A DNA stretch of 64,000 bases from Hyphomicrobium sp. (GTDB lineage Bacteria; Pseudomonadota; Alphaproteobacteria; Rhizobiales; Hyphomicrobiaceae). Below are positions 9,512 to 17,649 of this stretch, piece by piece (positions within the stretch are counted from its first letter, which is position 1; each line of letters begins with the position of its first letter). The stretch covers positions 124,001 to 188,000 of the forward strand of contig JAFWGI010000002.1 in assembly GCA_017512425.1 (NCBI GenBank), read 5' to 3'. The translations under genes and the position numbers were made by a program. The notes beneath the pieces are model-generated. The model ran no database searches, was not told the origin of the DNA, and saw only the letters and a list, made by a program, of their open reading frames with translations.

Positions 9512-10096
9512 ATGGTCTATTTTCTCGATTCAGCCGTGAACCTGGCGCTCAACGTCGCCGGGTTCACTGGCCTCGGCGATCCGCACCAAATCCTGATCGC
9601 CGTCGTGCTTGGTACCGCGGCGGTGCTGTGGAATTCAACGCTCGTGCCGAAATGGGCGCTCGGCGCTTTCTTCTCGATCATGGCGCTGGCGAGCGCCGTC
9701 GCGATCTATGCGTTGGCGCTCGGCCGCCAGCCGACCTGCATCTACGCCTACGATCCCGACAAGCCGATCATTGCCGACAGCTCCGAGCGCAAGCTGACCT
9801 GGCAGGAGGTCCGCTCGCTCGATTGCCCGACGCTGTGGGTTGCGCGCAACGAAATTTATCGCCGTTCGAACTACTGCTTTTTCACGCCGATCGGTTTTTC
9901 GTACTTCGGCAATGAGGCGACCTGCGATCCCAACATCGACAAGCCCGCAACGGCCATCGGCAACGACAATGCGCAAGTCATTGCGCGGATGTCGGCGCGC
10001 AAGGGATGTCCGGCGCCGATGGACAGTTGCCGCAAGCTGAGCCGCGTGTCGTCGTCGAAGCTCGTGATCGATCGCAGAACAGTGAAGGAAGACTAG
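9512..10096 (+). CDS. Membrane protein with YARHG-like domain
   Basis: A 194-residue protein of unknown function. Two membrane helices (about residues 26-42 and 48-70) lead to a soluble domain of about 120 residues. Residues 96-135 (LWVARNEIYRRSNYCFF, then F-x-Y-F) resemble the YARHG domain, an extracellular module whose function is unknown; the usual ARHG is here RRSN. Four cysteines (76, 105, 122 and 138) in the soluble part could form two disulfides. A GGAGGGG ribosome site precedes the ATG. The gene overlaps the convergent DUF1801 gene by 4 bases. The gene is real; the domain call is tentative. Confidence 0.65.
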   Translation: MVYFLDSAVNLALNVAGFTGLGDPHQILIAVVLGTAAVLWNSTLVPKWALGAFFSIMALASAVAIYALALGRQPTCIYAYDPDKPIIADSSERKLTWQEVRSLDCPTLWVARNEIYRRSNYCFFTPIGFSYFGNEATCDPNIDKPATAIGNDNAQVIARMSARKGCPAPMDSCRKLSRVSSSKLVIDRRTVKED

Positions 10097-10491
10097 CGCG
10101 GTTTCCGCTTTGCCGCCTGCATCTTAGCCGCCTGCGCCGCTTCGACTTCGCGCGCGCGTGACACGGCGATGCGTTTGACGAGCGCAATAGGCACCTCGCA
10201 ATCGCGCTCGAAACGGATTGTGCCTTTACTGAGCTTGTAGGGTTTCAGGTCGGCCGCGAGTTCGGCAACGACTGTCGCGCTGCCCGGATAGATCGCGTAG
10301 TGCTCGGCCCATCCGGCGAAATACATGAGCGCGCGGCCATGCAGCTTGTACGACGGCATCTGGTAAGAAATCAGCTCGACGGCTTCCGGCACCGCTTTGC
10401 GGATCGTCGCGCGGATTTTGGCGAGCGCGCGCTGCAAATCCTCCGGCTGTCCGGCGATGTATGCGTCGACGGTTTTGAAGGATTTCTTCAT
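10093..10491 (-). CDS. DUF1801 family protein (YdhG-like)
   Basis: A 132-residue cytosolic protein of the DUF1801/YdhG family. Typical features are the N-terminal VDAYIAGQPEDLQRALAKIR helix, ISYQMPSYKLHGRALMYFAG in the middle, and a C-terminal GTIRFERD with a basic tail. Some relatives are linked to iron handling, but the biochemical role is not settled. The start at 10491 (MKKSFKTVD) is preferred to an in-frame ATG 11 codons upstream because family members begin here. It sits alone between the YARHG-like gene and the VWA gene. Confidence 0.8.
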   Translation of the reverse strand: MKKSFKTVDAYIAGQPEDLQRALAKIRATIRKAVPEAVELISYQMPSYKLHGRALMYFAGWAEHYAIYPGSATVVAELAADLKPYKLSKGTIRFERDCEVPIALVKRIAVSRAREVEAAQAAKMQAAKRKPR

Positions 10492-10531
10492 GCCGCCGAC
10501 GCTAACATAGCCGCTATTCCGCACAATTGGC

Positions 10532-12772
10532 CTAAGGTTGCGCGCTTTTTGCGAGCCGCACGAGATTGAGGAACTCGGCGCGGTACCCGAAGGGATCGTC
10601 GCCGCGCGCCGTCTGAGCGTGCGCGATCACGTCGTCATAGGTGTAGCCGTGCATCGCGCTTTCGTCCTTCAGAAGTTGAGCGAATGCAGCGACCGCAATC
10701 GAGAAGCGCTGCTCAGCCGGAATATCGTTGATGCTCGCTTTTGTTAGCTCGTCGGTCACGGGCAGCGAGATCAGCTGCGACGCCGCCTCATTCGGCCGTT
10801 TGTAGCGCAGCTTGAGGAAGCCCAGTTCTGACGAGGAACCAGCGGCCGCGTCAGGCTTCGCGTCTGATGCCGCAACCTTGCCGTAGCGCAATGCATCCGA
10901 CGACGGCGGTGCGCCAACGGGCGTCACTTCATAGATCGCTGTCACGGTATGGCCCGATCCAATGTCGCCCGCGTCAACAGCATCGTTGTTGAAGTCCTCG
11001 CGGCGAAGCACCCGCGTCTCGTATCCGATCAAGCGATACTCGGAAACGCGCGCTGGATTCCATTCGATCTGCGCTTTAACATCCTTGGCGATCGTGAACA
11101 GCGTCGACGACGCCTCATCGACGAGGACTTTGCGCGCTTCGTTGAGCGTGTCGACATACGCGGCGGTGCCGTTGCCGTTCTGCGCCAGCGTCTGCATCAG
11201 GGCGTCGTTGTGATTGCCCTGTCCGACGCCAAGAATTGACAGGAAGATGCCCGACTGCCGCTTGCGCTCGATGTACGATCTGAGTTCGCTCTGATCGGTG
11301 ATGCCGACGTTGAAGTCGCCGTCCGTCGCAAGCACCACGCGATTGACGGCAGACTTATCAAAGCTTGCTTCGGCCAAGCGATACGCATCCGCGATGCCAG
11401 CCGCCCCCGCCGTCGATCCGCCGGCGCCAAGACGATCAATCGCCGCGAGTATCTTTGCCTTGTCCGTAATCTTCGTTGGCTCAAGGGCGACGCCGGAACC
11501 CGACGCATAGGTGACGATGGCGACTGTATCATCCGCCTTCAGCTGATCGACAAGCATGCGGAAAGCGTTCTTCAACAGCGGCAGGCGATCATCCGGCGCC
11601 ATCGATCCTGAAACATCGATCAGGAAAACGAGGTTTGCGCGTGGCCGCTCGGCGCTCTTGATGTCGTAGCCTTTGATCGCGACGTGCACGAGCTTGTTGG
11701 ACGTATTCCAAGGACTCGGCAGCACAGTCACCGTCGGCTTGAAGGGCACGTCGGCCGAGTCCGGCGCTGGATACGCATACGGGAAATAGTTGATCATCTC
11801 CTCGATGCGCACCGCATCCTTCGGCGGCAGGTGCCCAGAATTCAGCGCGCGGCGCACGAACCCATACGACGCCGTATCGACATCCGTTGAGAACGTCGAG
11901 ACCGGTTCGCTCGCAACCTGCTTGATCGGATTGGCATCCTTCGCGTCGAATTGATCGCGATATTCTTCGCGCTCAACGATGACCGGTTGTTCGACGACAC
12001 CATCGGCCTTGCGCGCTAAATATGCGGCTTCGCCGGGCGCAACGAGACCACGCACGCGCGTTTCGGCTTTCTTTTTGCGTACGCTTGCGTCGGCAGACAT
12101 CGCCGCCGTCTGCGCAGCGGCCTGCACCTGTTGCTGCTCGATACTGAGCGCCCCAAGTCCTGCCGACATCGGTGGTGACGGCGGCCGCGAAGGCGGGGGC
12201 GGAGGTGCAAGGCGTGCAATCGCATCGCGCACGGCGTTGGCATCGGCAGGCACCGGTGAAACGCCGGCGATTCTGTCGTCGCTACGCCGGTCACGCTCGC
12301 TTTCAATCCGGCCTTGATCAGGCGCTGCGGTCGGCTGGTTGCGGCTTTGCTCATTTAGCGGTGCTGCATTCGGCTCGGCGACGTGGCCAACGATTTTCGT
12401 CTCGGACTGCGTCTGAACGACCGGCGGTTGCGCATCGCGCAAGCGCTCCAAATGCTGAAACGCAAACGGCGCGGCGATGACGAGCGCTGCAAGGGACGCG
12501 GCCATCGCTTGTGTCGTGCGGGACGAAAGGTACATGCGGAAACTCCTCTTCAGCGTTGACGTTTCCGTCTGACGCAGCGCGGTGATGTTTCCTTTGGGGG
12601 AGTCTTTTGTTGGCGCATCCGACTCCGCTGCCGCGGAGCCGGCCGGATGCGCCGGGTTTTCGAGCGTTTTGTCAAAATCATTCATTGCGGCGTCGAGCGC
12701 CGCGCGCTTGGCATGCGGACGCGCCGCCGGAACCGGCACGTTTTTTAAATTTTCGAGGTCGAAGTCGGTCAT
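10532..12772 (-). CDS. YfbK-like von Willebrand factor A domain protein
   Basis: A 746-residue protein. A polar N-terminal segment (1-85) precedes one membrane helix (about 88-106), then a proline-rich linker, a VWA-N region (ASEPVSTFSTDVDTASYG), a VWA domain from about residue 375 with an intact metal site (DVSGS), and a DUF3520 C-terminal domain. The bulk is expected in the periplasm. It lies 4 bases after the ECF sigma gene, so the two are co-transcribed, and the cytosolic N-terminus is placed where an anti-sigma segment would be. Function is unknown; YfbK-like proteins are paired with ECF factors in other bacteria. Family confident, anti-sigma role only inferred. Confidence 0.85.
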   Translation of the reverse strand: MTDFDLENLKNVPVPAARPHAKRAALDAAMNDFDKTLENPAHPAGSAAAESDAPTKDSPKGNITALRQTETSTLKRSFRMYLSSRTTQAMAASLAALVIAAPFAFQHLERLRDAQPPVVQTQSETKIVGHVAEPNAAPLNEQSRNQPTAAPDQGRIESERDRRSDDRIAGVSPVPADANAVRDAIARLAPPPPPSRPPSPPMSAGLGALSIEQQQVQAAAQTAAMSADASVRKKKAETRVRGLVAPGEAAYLARKADGVVEQPVIVEREEYRDQFDAKDANPIKQVASEPVSTFSTDVDTASYGFVRRALNSGHLPPKDAVRIEEMINYFPYAYPAPDSADVPFKPTVTVLPSPWNTSNKLVHVAIKGYDIKSAERPRANLVFLIDVSGSMAPDDRLPLLKNAFRMLVDQLKADDTVAIVTYASGSGVALEPTKITDKAKILAAIDRLGAGGSTAGAAGIADAYRLAEASFDKSAVNRVVLATDGDFNVGITDQSELRSYIERKRQSGIFLSILGVGQGNHNDALMQTLAQNGNGTAAYVDTLNEARKVLVDEASSTLFTIAKDVKAQIEWNPARVSEYRLIGYETRVLRREDFNNDAVDAGDIGSGHTVTAIYEVTPVGAPPSSDALRYGKVAASDAKPDAAAGSSSELGFLKLRYKRPNEAASQLISLPVTDELTKASINDIPAEQRFSIAVAAFAQLLKDESAMHGYTYDDVIAHAQTARGDDPFGYRAEFLNLVRLAKSAQP

Positions 12773-12776
12773 ACCT

Positions 12777-13349
12777 CTAACCCGCAGCCTTCAGTGACAG
12801 TTTCAATTTCTTCTTCGCTTCATGGACGTGCCATGACACCGTCTTCTCCGAGCACGTCATGATCAGTGCCGCTTCCGCATGGCTCATGTCTTCGCCGTAG
12901 ATCAACAGAACCGCGTCGCGCTGTTGCGGAGGCAGTGCACGCACCGCAGTCCAGAGCTCACGCGCGTTGTCGGCGGCCGTCATTGCCTCTTCGGCGCTCT
13001 GAGACTGCGCGTCGTCATCGACGAGCCGTAAAATCTCTGACGGTTCGACCGGCACCGTCCTTTGGGTGATGCGACGCTGATCGATCATCGTCGTGTAGGC
13101 GATGCGATGCAGCCAGGTCGTAAACTTCGCATCAGCGCGATAGCCGCCGACAGCGCCTGCGAGCTTGACGCAAACGTCCTGGGCGATGTCCTCGGCGCGG
13201 TCACGTTGACCGGACCAGCGCCACGCCATGCGGTAGATGCGGTCGTAATGGCGCTCGATCAGTTCGCCGAATGACTGACGGCACCCGCCCGCGGCGCGCG
13301 CGGCTAGCGTTTCGTCCGTTTCAGCGGTGGCGGCAGCCGTCAGCACCAA
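12777..13349 (-). CDS. ECF-type RNA polymerase sigma factor
   Basis: A 190-residue sigma-70 family factor with only regions 2 and 4. Region 2 spans about residues 28-95 (FGELIERHYDRIYRMAW, then AEDIAQDVCVKL and FTTWLHRIAY). Region 4 spans about 125-185, with helix-turn-helix SHAEAALIMTCSEKTVSWHV. No ATG fits the N-terminus; TTG at 13349 or GTG at 13346 is the likely start. It directs polymerase to its own regulon. The downstream gene is the membrane-anchored VWA protein rather than a typical zinc anti-sigma factor. The inducing stress is unknown. Confidence 0.9.
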   Translation of the reverse strand: MVLTAAATAETDETLAARAAGGCRQSFGELIERHYDRIYRMAWRWSGQRDRAEDIAQDVCVKLAGAVGGYRADAKFTTWLHRIAYTTMIDQRRITQRTVPVEPSEILRLVDDDAQSQSAEEAMTAADNARELWTAVRALPPQQRDAVLLIYGEDMSHAEAALIMTCSEKTVSWHVHEAKKKLKLSLKAAG

Positions 13350-13430
13350 TGGCCCTGCTCAAAAAGCCGTTTGGTCCATTGGACGGTGCGGGTTTGTGTT
13401 TCCTTGGGCGGCCGTGAAACTTTTTTGCGG

Positions 13431-13730
13431 CTACGGCATGCACGGTATGCCGGTGAAGACGCACAGCGTCCCGGCCGGACCTGACATGCAGTGTTCTTCG
13501 GCGTTCTGCGCCCGCGCCCAGTTGGCGTAGGCTGCTCCGAGCCCCGGCGTGCGGCGAACCTTGCTGCGCCAGTTGGCGCGGGCCTTACCCTTGGCGCTCC
13601 ACTCGTAACGCGATTGCTCGCCGCGCGCCTCGATCGCCGCCTCGGCGCAGGACGCGGCATACGCCGCTTTTGGAAGAAGCGCGATGCCGATCATCAGTGC
13701 GATCGTCAGAAATGTGATGCGCGATGTCAT
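13431..13730 (-). CDS. Small secreted Cys-containing protein, unknown function
   Basis: A 99-residue protein with a clear signal peptide (about residues 1-22, ending AAYA-A). The mature part carries the pattern ARANWRSKVR, GAAYANWARA and C-terminal cysteines (HCMSG, LCVFTGIPC). Similar small secreted proteins with this W/Y-rich block are common in Hyphomicrobiales, but I know of no assigned role. The start at 13730 places the signal peptide correctly; a longer frame exists to 13793. It lies between the sigma factor gene and the BcsS-like gene, both on the same strand. Confidence 0.65.
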   Translation of the reverse strand: MTSRITFLTIALMIGIALLPKAAYAASCAEAAIEARGEQSRYEWSAKGKARANWRSKVRRTPGLGAAYANWARAQNAEEHCMSGPAGTLCVFTGIPCMP

Positions 13731-13817
13731 GCCTGCACTCCCGAGCAAAGCGGAATGCAGCAAGGTGTCGTCGATGCACGGGGCTGCGGTCAAGCGGGAT
13801 CAGCGCGTCACAGCCGC

Positions 13818-14672
13818 TCAGAATTGCGACAGCAGATTGATTGTGACGTAGGGCGACGTCTCGATATCGTCGCCGTCTTCGTCTTCGCAGAGCATGTCGT
13901 CAAATTTGCAGACCTTCTGCGCGAAGCCGCCAGCAACCGAGATTTCGCCGCCGGTCCAGTCATACCTCGCGAACAGGCCGACGCGGCCGGCGTTTTGGGT
14001 CGCGTTGGTATCAAGTCGCGCTTCCGGACCGATCGAGAGTGACGGGATAACACGCCATCCGGCGCGCCATCGCGCGGAACCGGTTTCATGCGCGGTCGTG
14101 TATTGCAGATCGAGAGATGTCCAACCGTCCTTGCCGAGGTTGAGCCAGAATTCAAGCGCTGCGGTCGCGCCGATATCGACGCCCTGCAACGGCGTAGTGG
14201 CAGCATGACGCCCGAAATCGTGCGAAATGATCGAGGCTCCGGCGAATGCCTTCGCTGTCAGTTCCCCAAGCCGAAGATGGTAGCCGATGAGCGCATCCGT
14301 GTAGGTGACGTCGACTTTGATTTTTGTGGCGCAATCGAACACGCCGAGAGCATCGCATGTGATTGTGCGGCCCTCGTACTGATACTGACCGTAGCCGCTG
14401 TTGACGCGCAGCCGCAGGCCGTCGCTATAGATGTCCTTGCTCAACGGAGCGAGCGTGACGCCCGTGTAGAGAAGCCAGACATCCTTGGTGGCGTCGGCAC
14501 CGCCCCAAACTTCGCGCCAGCCGTACTTTGGCGATGTTGCGTCTTCGAGCGGCTCTGATCGGACATCGCCAGCAGCCGCAACGCATCCGACGACCAAGGC
14601 AACCGCCATCGCTCCTGCGCGAGGCGCGATACGCAACCAGCCATCTCTGGCACTACCCCGACACCACCGCAT
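13818..14672 (-). CDS. bcsS: BcsS-like outer-membrane protein (cellulose biosynthesis BcsS family)
   Basis: A 284-residue protein with a hydrophobic export segment (about residues 18-40) and a body of short alternating strands that suggests an outer-membrane beta-barrel. The block GWREVWGGADATKDVWLLYTG followed by VTLAPL and IYSDGLRLRVNSGYGQYQYEG matches what I recall of the BcsS family in Hyphomicrobium and relatives. No bcsA, bcsB or bcsC gene is in the window, so a link to cellulose is by family name only. The exact start is uncertain (ATG 14672, with TTG 14702 or ATG 14609 also possible). Confidence 0.65.
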   Translation of the reverse strand: MRWCRGSARDGWLRIAPRAGAMAVALVVGCVAAAGDVRSEPLEDATSPKYGWREVWGGADATKDVWLLYTGVTLAPLSKDIYSDGLRLRVNSGYGQYQYEGRTITCDALGVFDCATKIKVDVTYTDALIGYHLRLGELTAKAFAGASIISHDFGRHAATTPLQGVDIGATAALEFWLNLGKDGWTSLDLQYTTAHETGSARWRAGWRVIPSLSIGPEARLDTNATQNAGRVGLFARYDWTGGEISVAGGFAQKVCKFDDMLCEDEDGDDIETSPYVTINLLSQF

Positions 14673-15032
14673 ACCGCACCGATTGGCCAACTGGCCGAGC
14701 AATCGACGTGGTTAACTATCCGCACACGCTTTTTTGGCCGTCAATCAATATCTGATTTAAGTCATTGAACTAAAAGTAGAATTTGAAATATCTTTTGCAA
14801 TCTATGGTAGTGAAGTGAACGGTCATCACTCAAAAATTGCGAGGACTTACGGTAAATTTCGTTGGTGCGAGGCGCGATTTCGACGTGCCGTCAAACCCGA
14901 TGCACAATTCTGTGACATGAAGCGGCAGGCCGCGCGTGGTAAGCCAAAGCGGCAAGCAAATATAGTTAACAGCATCGATCTAAGGTGCGTCCGAAATCGT
15001 AGGCGCGAATGCGTTCCGTTTGGAGGAGAAGT
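14673..15032. other. AT-rich divergent intergenic region, bcsS / phasin
   Basis: A gap of 360 bases between divergent genes. The stretch 14740-14830 is much richer in A and T than the surroundings, as expected for promoters. The last bases before 15033 hold a strong GGAGGAG ribosome site. I see no gene or structured RNA. Confidence 0.5.
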
Positions 15033-15458
15033 ATGGACCACACGAGCATGCGTAAGGTGGAAAGCGCCCTACAGTCCCATGACATGTTTCAGTTGATGTG
15101 CGAGGGCGCTGATTTGGTATCAAGCGTCTGGCAGCCGTTTCTCAAATCGGTTGGTCGTTGGAATCTTGAAGTTGCAGGTTTGGGCGTTAAGCAAACGCAA
15201 GCAACGTTGCAACTGTCACGCGATCTCGCGCGCTGCCGCACACCTGGCGATGTCGCCTCGGCGAACATTCGTTATTGGGAAGCCATGACATCGCAGTTCG
15301 CCGTATCGAGCCAGCGTTTGGCCGCGACCGCCGCTCGAACTGTTGCTCAGGCGGGTGATGCCGAGACCGAAGTCGTAACGCTTCGGGTCAAGGCGCGCGA
15401 TCGGGATCTTATTGTTATTCCTGATCAATCCGAAACTCTGGATCGCAAGGTCGCGTAG
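15033..15458 (+). CDS. Phasin family protein
   Basis: A 141-residue, mostly helical, amphipathic protein resembling the Phasin_2 family, which coats polyhydroxyalkanoate granules. Residues 35-105 (WNLEVAGLGVKQTQATLQLSRDLA, then a second helix ending QRLAATAARTVAQ) are typical; the C-terminus is a short charged tail. The ATG at 15033 has a GGAGGAG site 5 bases upstream, so the longer frame from 15009 is rejected. No polymer synthase gene is near. A stress or granule role is inferred from the family. Confidence 0.7.
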   Translation: MDHTSMRKVESALQSHDMFQLMCEGADLVSSVWQPFLKSVGRWNLEVAGLGVKQTQATLQLSRDLARCRTPGDVASANIRYWEAMTSQFAVSSQRLAATAARTVAQAGDAETEVVTLRVKARDRDLIVIPDQSETLDRKVA

Positions 15459-15497
15459 ACCGCCGACGCAACCGGCGTCCGCAAGGTGATCGTTTCG

Positions 15498-15532
15498 TGC
15501 CGCTGCCAGTCTGCTGGTGGCGGCAAAATTTT
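15498..15532 (+). terminator. Possible terminator after the phasin gene
   Basis: TGCCGC at 15498-15503 pairs with GCGGCA at 15520-15525, with partial pairing inward, then AAATTTT. It is about 40 bases after the phasin stop and just before the end of the convergent ialB-like gene. The stem is imperfect. Confidence 0.4.
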
Positions 15533-15544
15533 ATGACAACCGAC

Positions 15545-16111
15545 TTATTCGAGCGCGGCAAGCGCTTCACCGAACCCTGCCAGAGAAATCGGAATGCCGA
15601 TGCCGGCTTCCTCGGTCTGGAAGATGATGAAGATCGCCGTCTTGCCGGTTTTAAGCTGCTCGACAAGCGGATCCTCGACGACAACCTGCGCATAGCACGC
15701 AAAGTTGTGGCACCTCAAAAACGGTGCATGACCGACGTCTTTGTCGTCGATCTTTAGACCAAGCCCGGGAGGCAGCAGCACACCGAGCGGAGCAAACACG
15801 CGGAGCACGCGCGTGCCGTTCGAGAATTTCTGAAAATAGACGGTCAGGCCAATGTTGTTCTTGTCTTCGGCGGTCACGCTCTGCACGAGCGCGCACACGC
15901 CATTCTTGGCGCCTGGCGGTGGGTCTTTGCAGACGACCTGCCAATCGCCGTGCTGCGATTTGACGGTGCCCTCAGGTGCATCCACGGCTTGAGCTTGCTG
16001 CGCCGCCGCAAAGATCGCGATCAAAGTAAACGCAGCAGCCTGAAGCGATTTGCAGCGGTACGGCGGGCGCGGAAACCGGGCGCGCATGAAGCGCTGTAGG
16101 GGGCTATTCAC
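15545..16111 (-). CDS. Invasion-associated locus B (IalB) family protein
   Basis: A 188-residue exported protein. A signal region (about residues 20-42) is followed by the IalB domain: QHGDWQVVC near the start, cysteine pairs (C..GVCALVQ and RCHNFACYAQ), and the C-terminal block LKTGKTAIFIIF followed by GIPISLAGFGEAL. IalB-like proteins are widespread in free-living Alphaproteobacteria, where the function is unclear despite the name from Bartonella. It is convergent with the phasin gene and separated from the cox operon by a long gap. Confidence 0.88.
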   Translation of the reverse strand: MNSPLQRFMRARFPRPPYRCKSLQAAAFTLIAIFAAAQQAQAVDAPEGTVKSQHGDWQVVCKDPPPGAKNGVCALVQSVTAEDKNNIGLTVYFQKFSNGTRVLRVFAPLGVLLPPGLGLKIDDKDVGHAPFLRCHNFACYAQVVVEDPLVEQLKTGKTAIFIIFQTEEAGIGIPISLAGFGEALAALE

Positions 16112-16554
16112 GGGCGGACCCTTGGGATGTTCGATTATAAACGTTGTCCGGTACTTTACGTAGTTTTAGCGGCGCGATGGGCGGCATTCCGCCATCAAGG
16201 ACCGGACGCCGTTAGGTCTTCCAGGATTCAGGCGTAATTCTGTTCCGCCAAAAACACTGGCGCAATCATTGGCGACGCGGTTTCTGCTAGCGGGTCATGC
16301 TGATTCGCGCATCTTTTTCGAGCAGAATTGCCGCACAAAACTTGACTTGAGAACCATAAGGCAGTTGTGCTCTTTAGAAGACGCATAAGCTATGCGGCGG
16401 CAAGCGTCTCAACGTGGTCGATGGGGATGTCTTAGACGAGCACTAAAAGCGCTGGGGCACCGCCGGGTTTAACGGCGGGCCGGATACAGCAGGGACACGA
16501 AGCGGGAGATAGCCGAGCCCTTCTAAGGGGTTCGCGCGAACTGGGAGCGAAAGA
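16112..16554. other. Leader region upstream of the cytochrome oxidase operon
   Basis: These 443 bases hold no credible gene. Inverted repeats are visible just before coxB (CCGCC/GGCGG at 16458-16479). A TTGACT at 16342 could be a -35 element, but I could not find a well-spaced -10. The long leader suggests that promoters and possibly a regulated 5' untranslated region of the cox operon lie here. Confidence 0.45.
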
Positions 16555-17559
16555 ATGTTGAGACGGATGTTTGGCGCTGTTGCCTGTTCGGCAGCGGCGT
16601 ACTTTGCGGTCGCTATGGGAACAACTGGCGCCGCTCACGCTGATTTTGGTCACCCGGTCCCTGGTCAAGCGACGCTGCAGTCGCCGGCGACGCCAATTAT
16701 GGAGCAGATCGTAAGTCTCTATAACGTCGTCAACATCACGATCATCGCCATCACGATATTCGTTTTGCTGTTGATGCTGTACGTCATGTACCGCTTCAGC
16801 GAAAAAAATAATCCGACACCGTCGCGCAACGCCCACCACACCTTGCTGGAAGTGGCTTGGACGATCGTTCCGATCCTGATCCTCGTCGGCCTCGCGATCC
16901 CGTCGTTCCGCTTGCTCTACGATCAGTACTCGTTCCCGAAGCCGGACCTGACGATCAAGGCGACCGCGAACGCTTGGTTCTGGGAACATGAGTACCTGCT
17001 CGATAAGCAGGAAGGCATGAAGAACGTTACGATTACGTCGAACTCGGTCGGCGACGAAGACTTGCTCAAGGCCAAGCTCGGCGACGACGCATTCGGTGAG
17101 AAGTACGGTTCGCTTGAAGGCATTGCGCGCCATAAGGCGCTCTACGCCGACTCCCATTCGCTCTGGGCTGAAAGCCTTGCGCCGCGCAAGCTTGCAGTCG
17201 ATCAGGCGATCGCCGTGCCGGTTGGTAAGGTCGTCCACCTTCTCGTGACATCGAACGACGTCATCCATTCCTGGACAATCCCGTCGTTCGGTTCGAAGAT
17301 GCAGGCTGTTCCTGGCCGTACCGCTGCAACGTGGTTCCAGCCGACGAAGATCGGCACCTACTACGGTCAGTGCTCGGTTCTCTGCGGCAAGCTGCACTCG
17401 GCCATGCCGATCTCGGTCCACGTCGTCGAGCAGGCTGTCTACGACAAGTGGATGGCGGCGCTGCAGGCGAAGGACAAGAAGGGTGCTGCCCAAATCTTGA
17501 AGGACGAGGAAGCAGCCCGCACTCCGGCCGCCAAGCCGGTCGCGCAGCTCGCCAACTAG
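16555..17559 (+). CDS. coxB: Cytochrome c oxidase subunit II
   Basis: A 334-residue subunit II of an aa3-type oxidase. It has a signal segment (residues 8-28), two membrane helices (about 50-75 and 95-118) and a periplasmic cupredoxin domain. The binuclear copper A site is complete: C273, C277, H281 and M284 in QCSVLCGKLHSAM. It accepts electrons from cytochrome c. The start has a GGGAG ribosome site. An inserted charged stretch (about residues 160-210) lengthens the domain compared with short bacterial forms, as in other Rhizobiales. First gene of the cox operon. Confidence 0.97.
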   Translation: MLRRMFGAVACSAAAYFAVAMGTTGAAHADFGHPVPGQATLQSPATPIMEQIVSLYNVVNITIIAITIFVLLLMLYVMYRFSEKNNPTPSRNAHHTLLEVAWTIVPILILVGLAIPSFRLLYDQYSFPKPDLTIKATANAWFWEHEYLLDKQEGMKNVTITSNSVGDEDLLKAKLGDDAFGEKYGSLEGIARHKALYADSHSLWAESLAPRKLAVDQAIAVPVGKVVHLLVTSNDVIHSWTIPSFGSKMQAVPGRTAATWFQPTKIGTYYGQCSVLCGKLHSAMPISVHVVEQAVYDKWMAALQAKDKKGAAQILKDEEAARTPAAKPVAQLAN

Positions 17560-17571
17560 GATCGATCGGCG

Positions 17572-17593
17572 CGCCGCGGAGGGGTCCGCGGCG
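17572..17593 (+). other. Hairpin between coxB and coxA
   Basis: CGCCGCGGA at 17572-17580 pairs perfectly with TCCGCGGCG at 17585-17593 around GGGG. No T-run follows, so it is more likely an mRNA-stability or attenuation element than a full terminator. Confidence 0.55.
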
Positions 17594-17649
17594 TCACCGT
17601 TCCAACGTCATAAACGTCAACAAACACAATCTTTCCGGGACAAAGCCAA

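Noticed and set aside
9255..9539. A 94-codon open frame upstream of the YARHG-like gene.
   Set aside because: It starts on a weak codon without a ribosome site, overlaps the well-supported start at 9512 and has no recognisable sequence.
16342..16379. TTGACT with a later TTAGAA as a coxB promoter.
   Set aside because: The spacing is about 26 bases, too long for a sigma-70 promoter.
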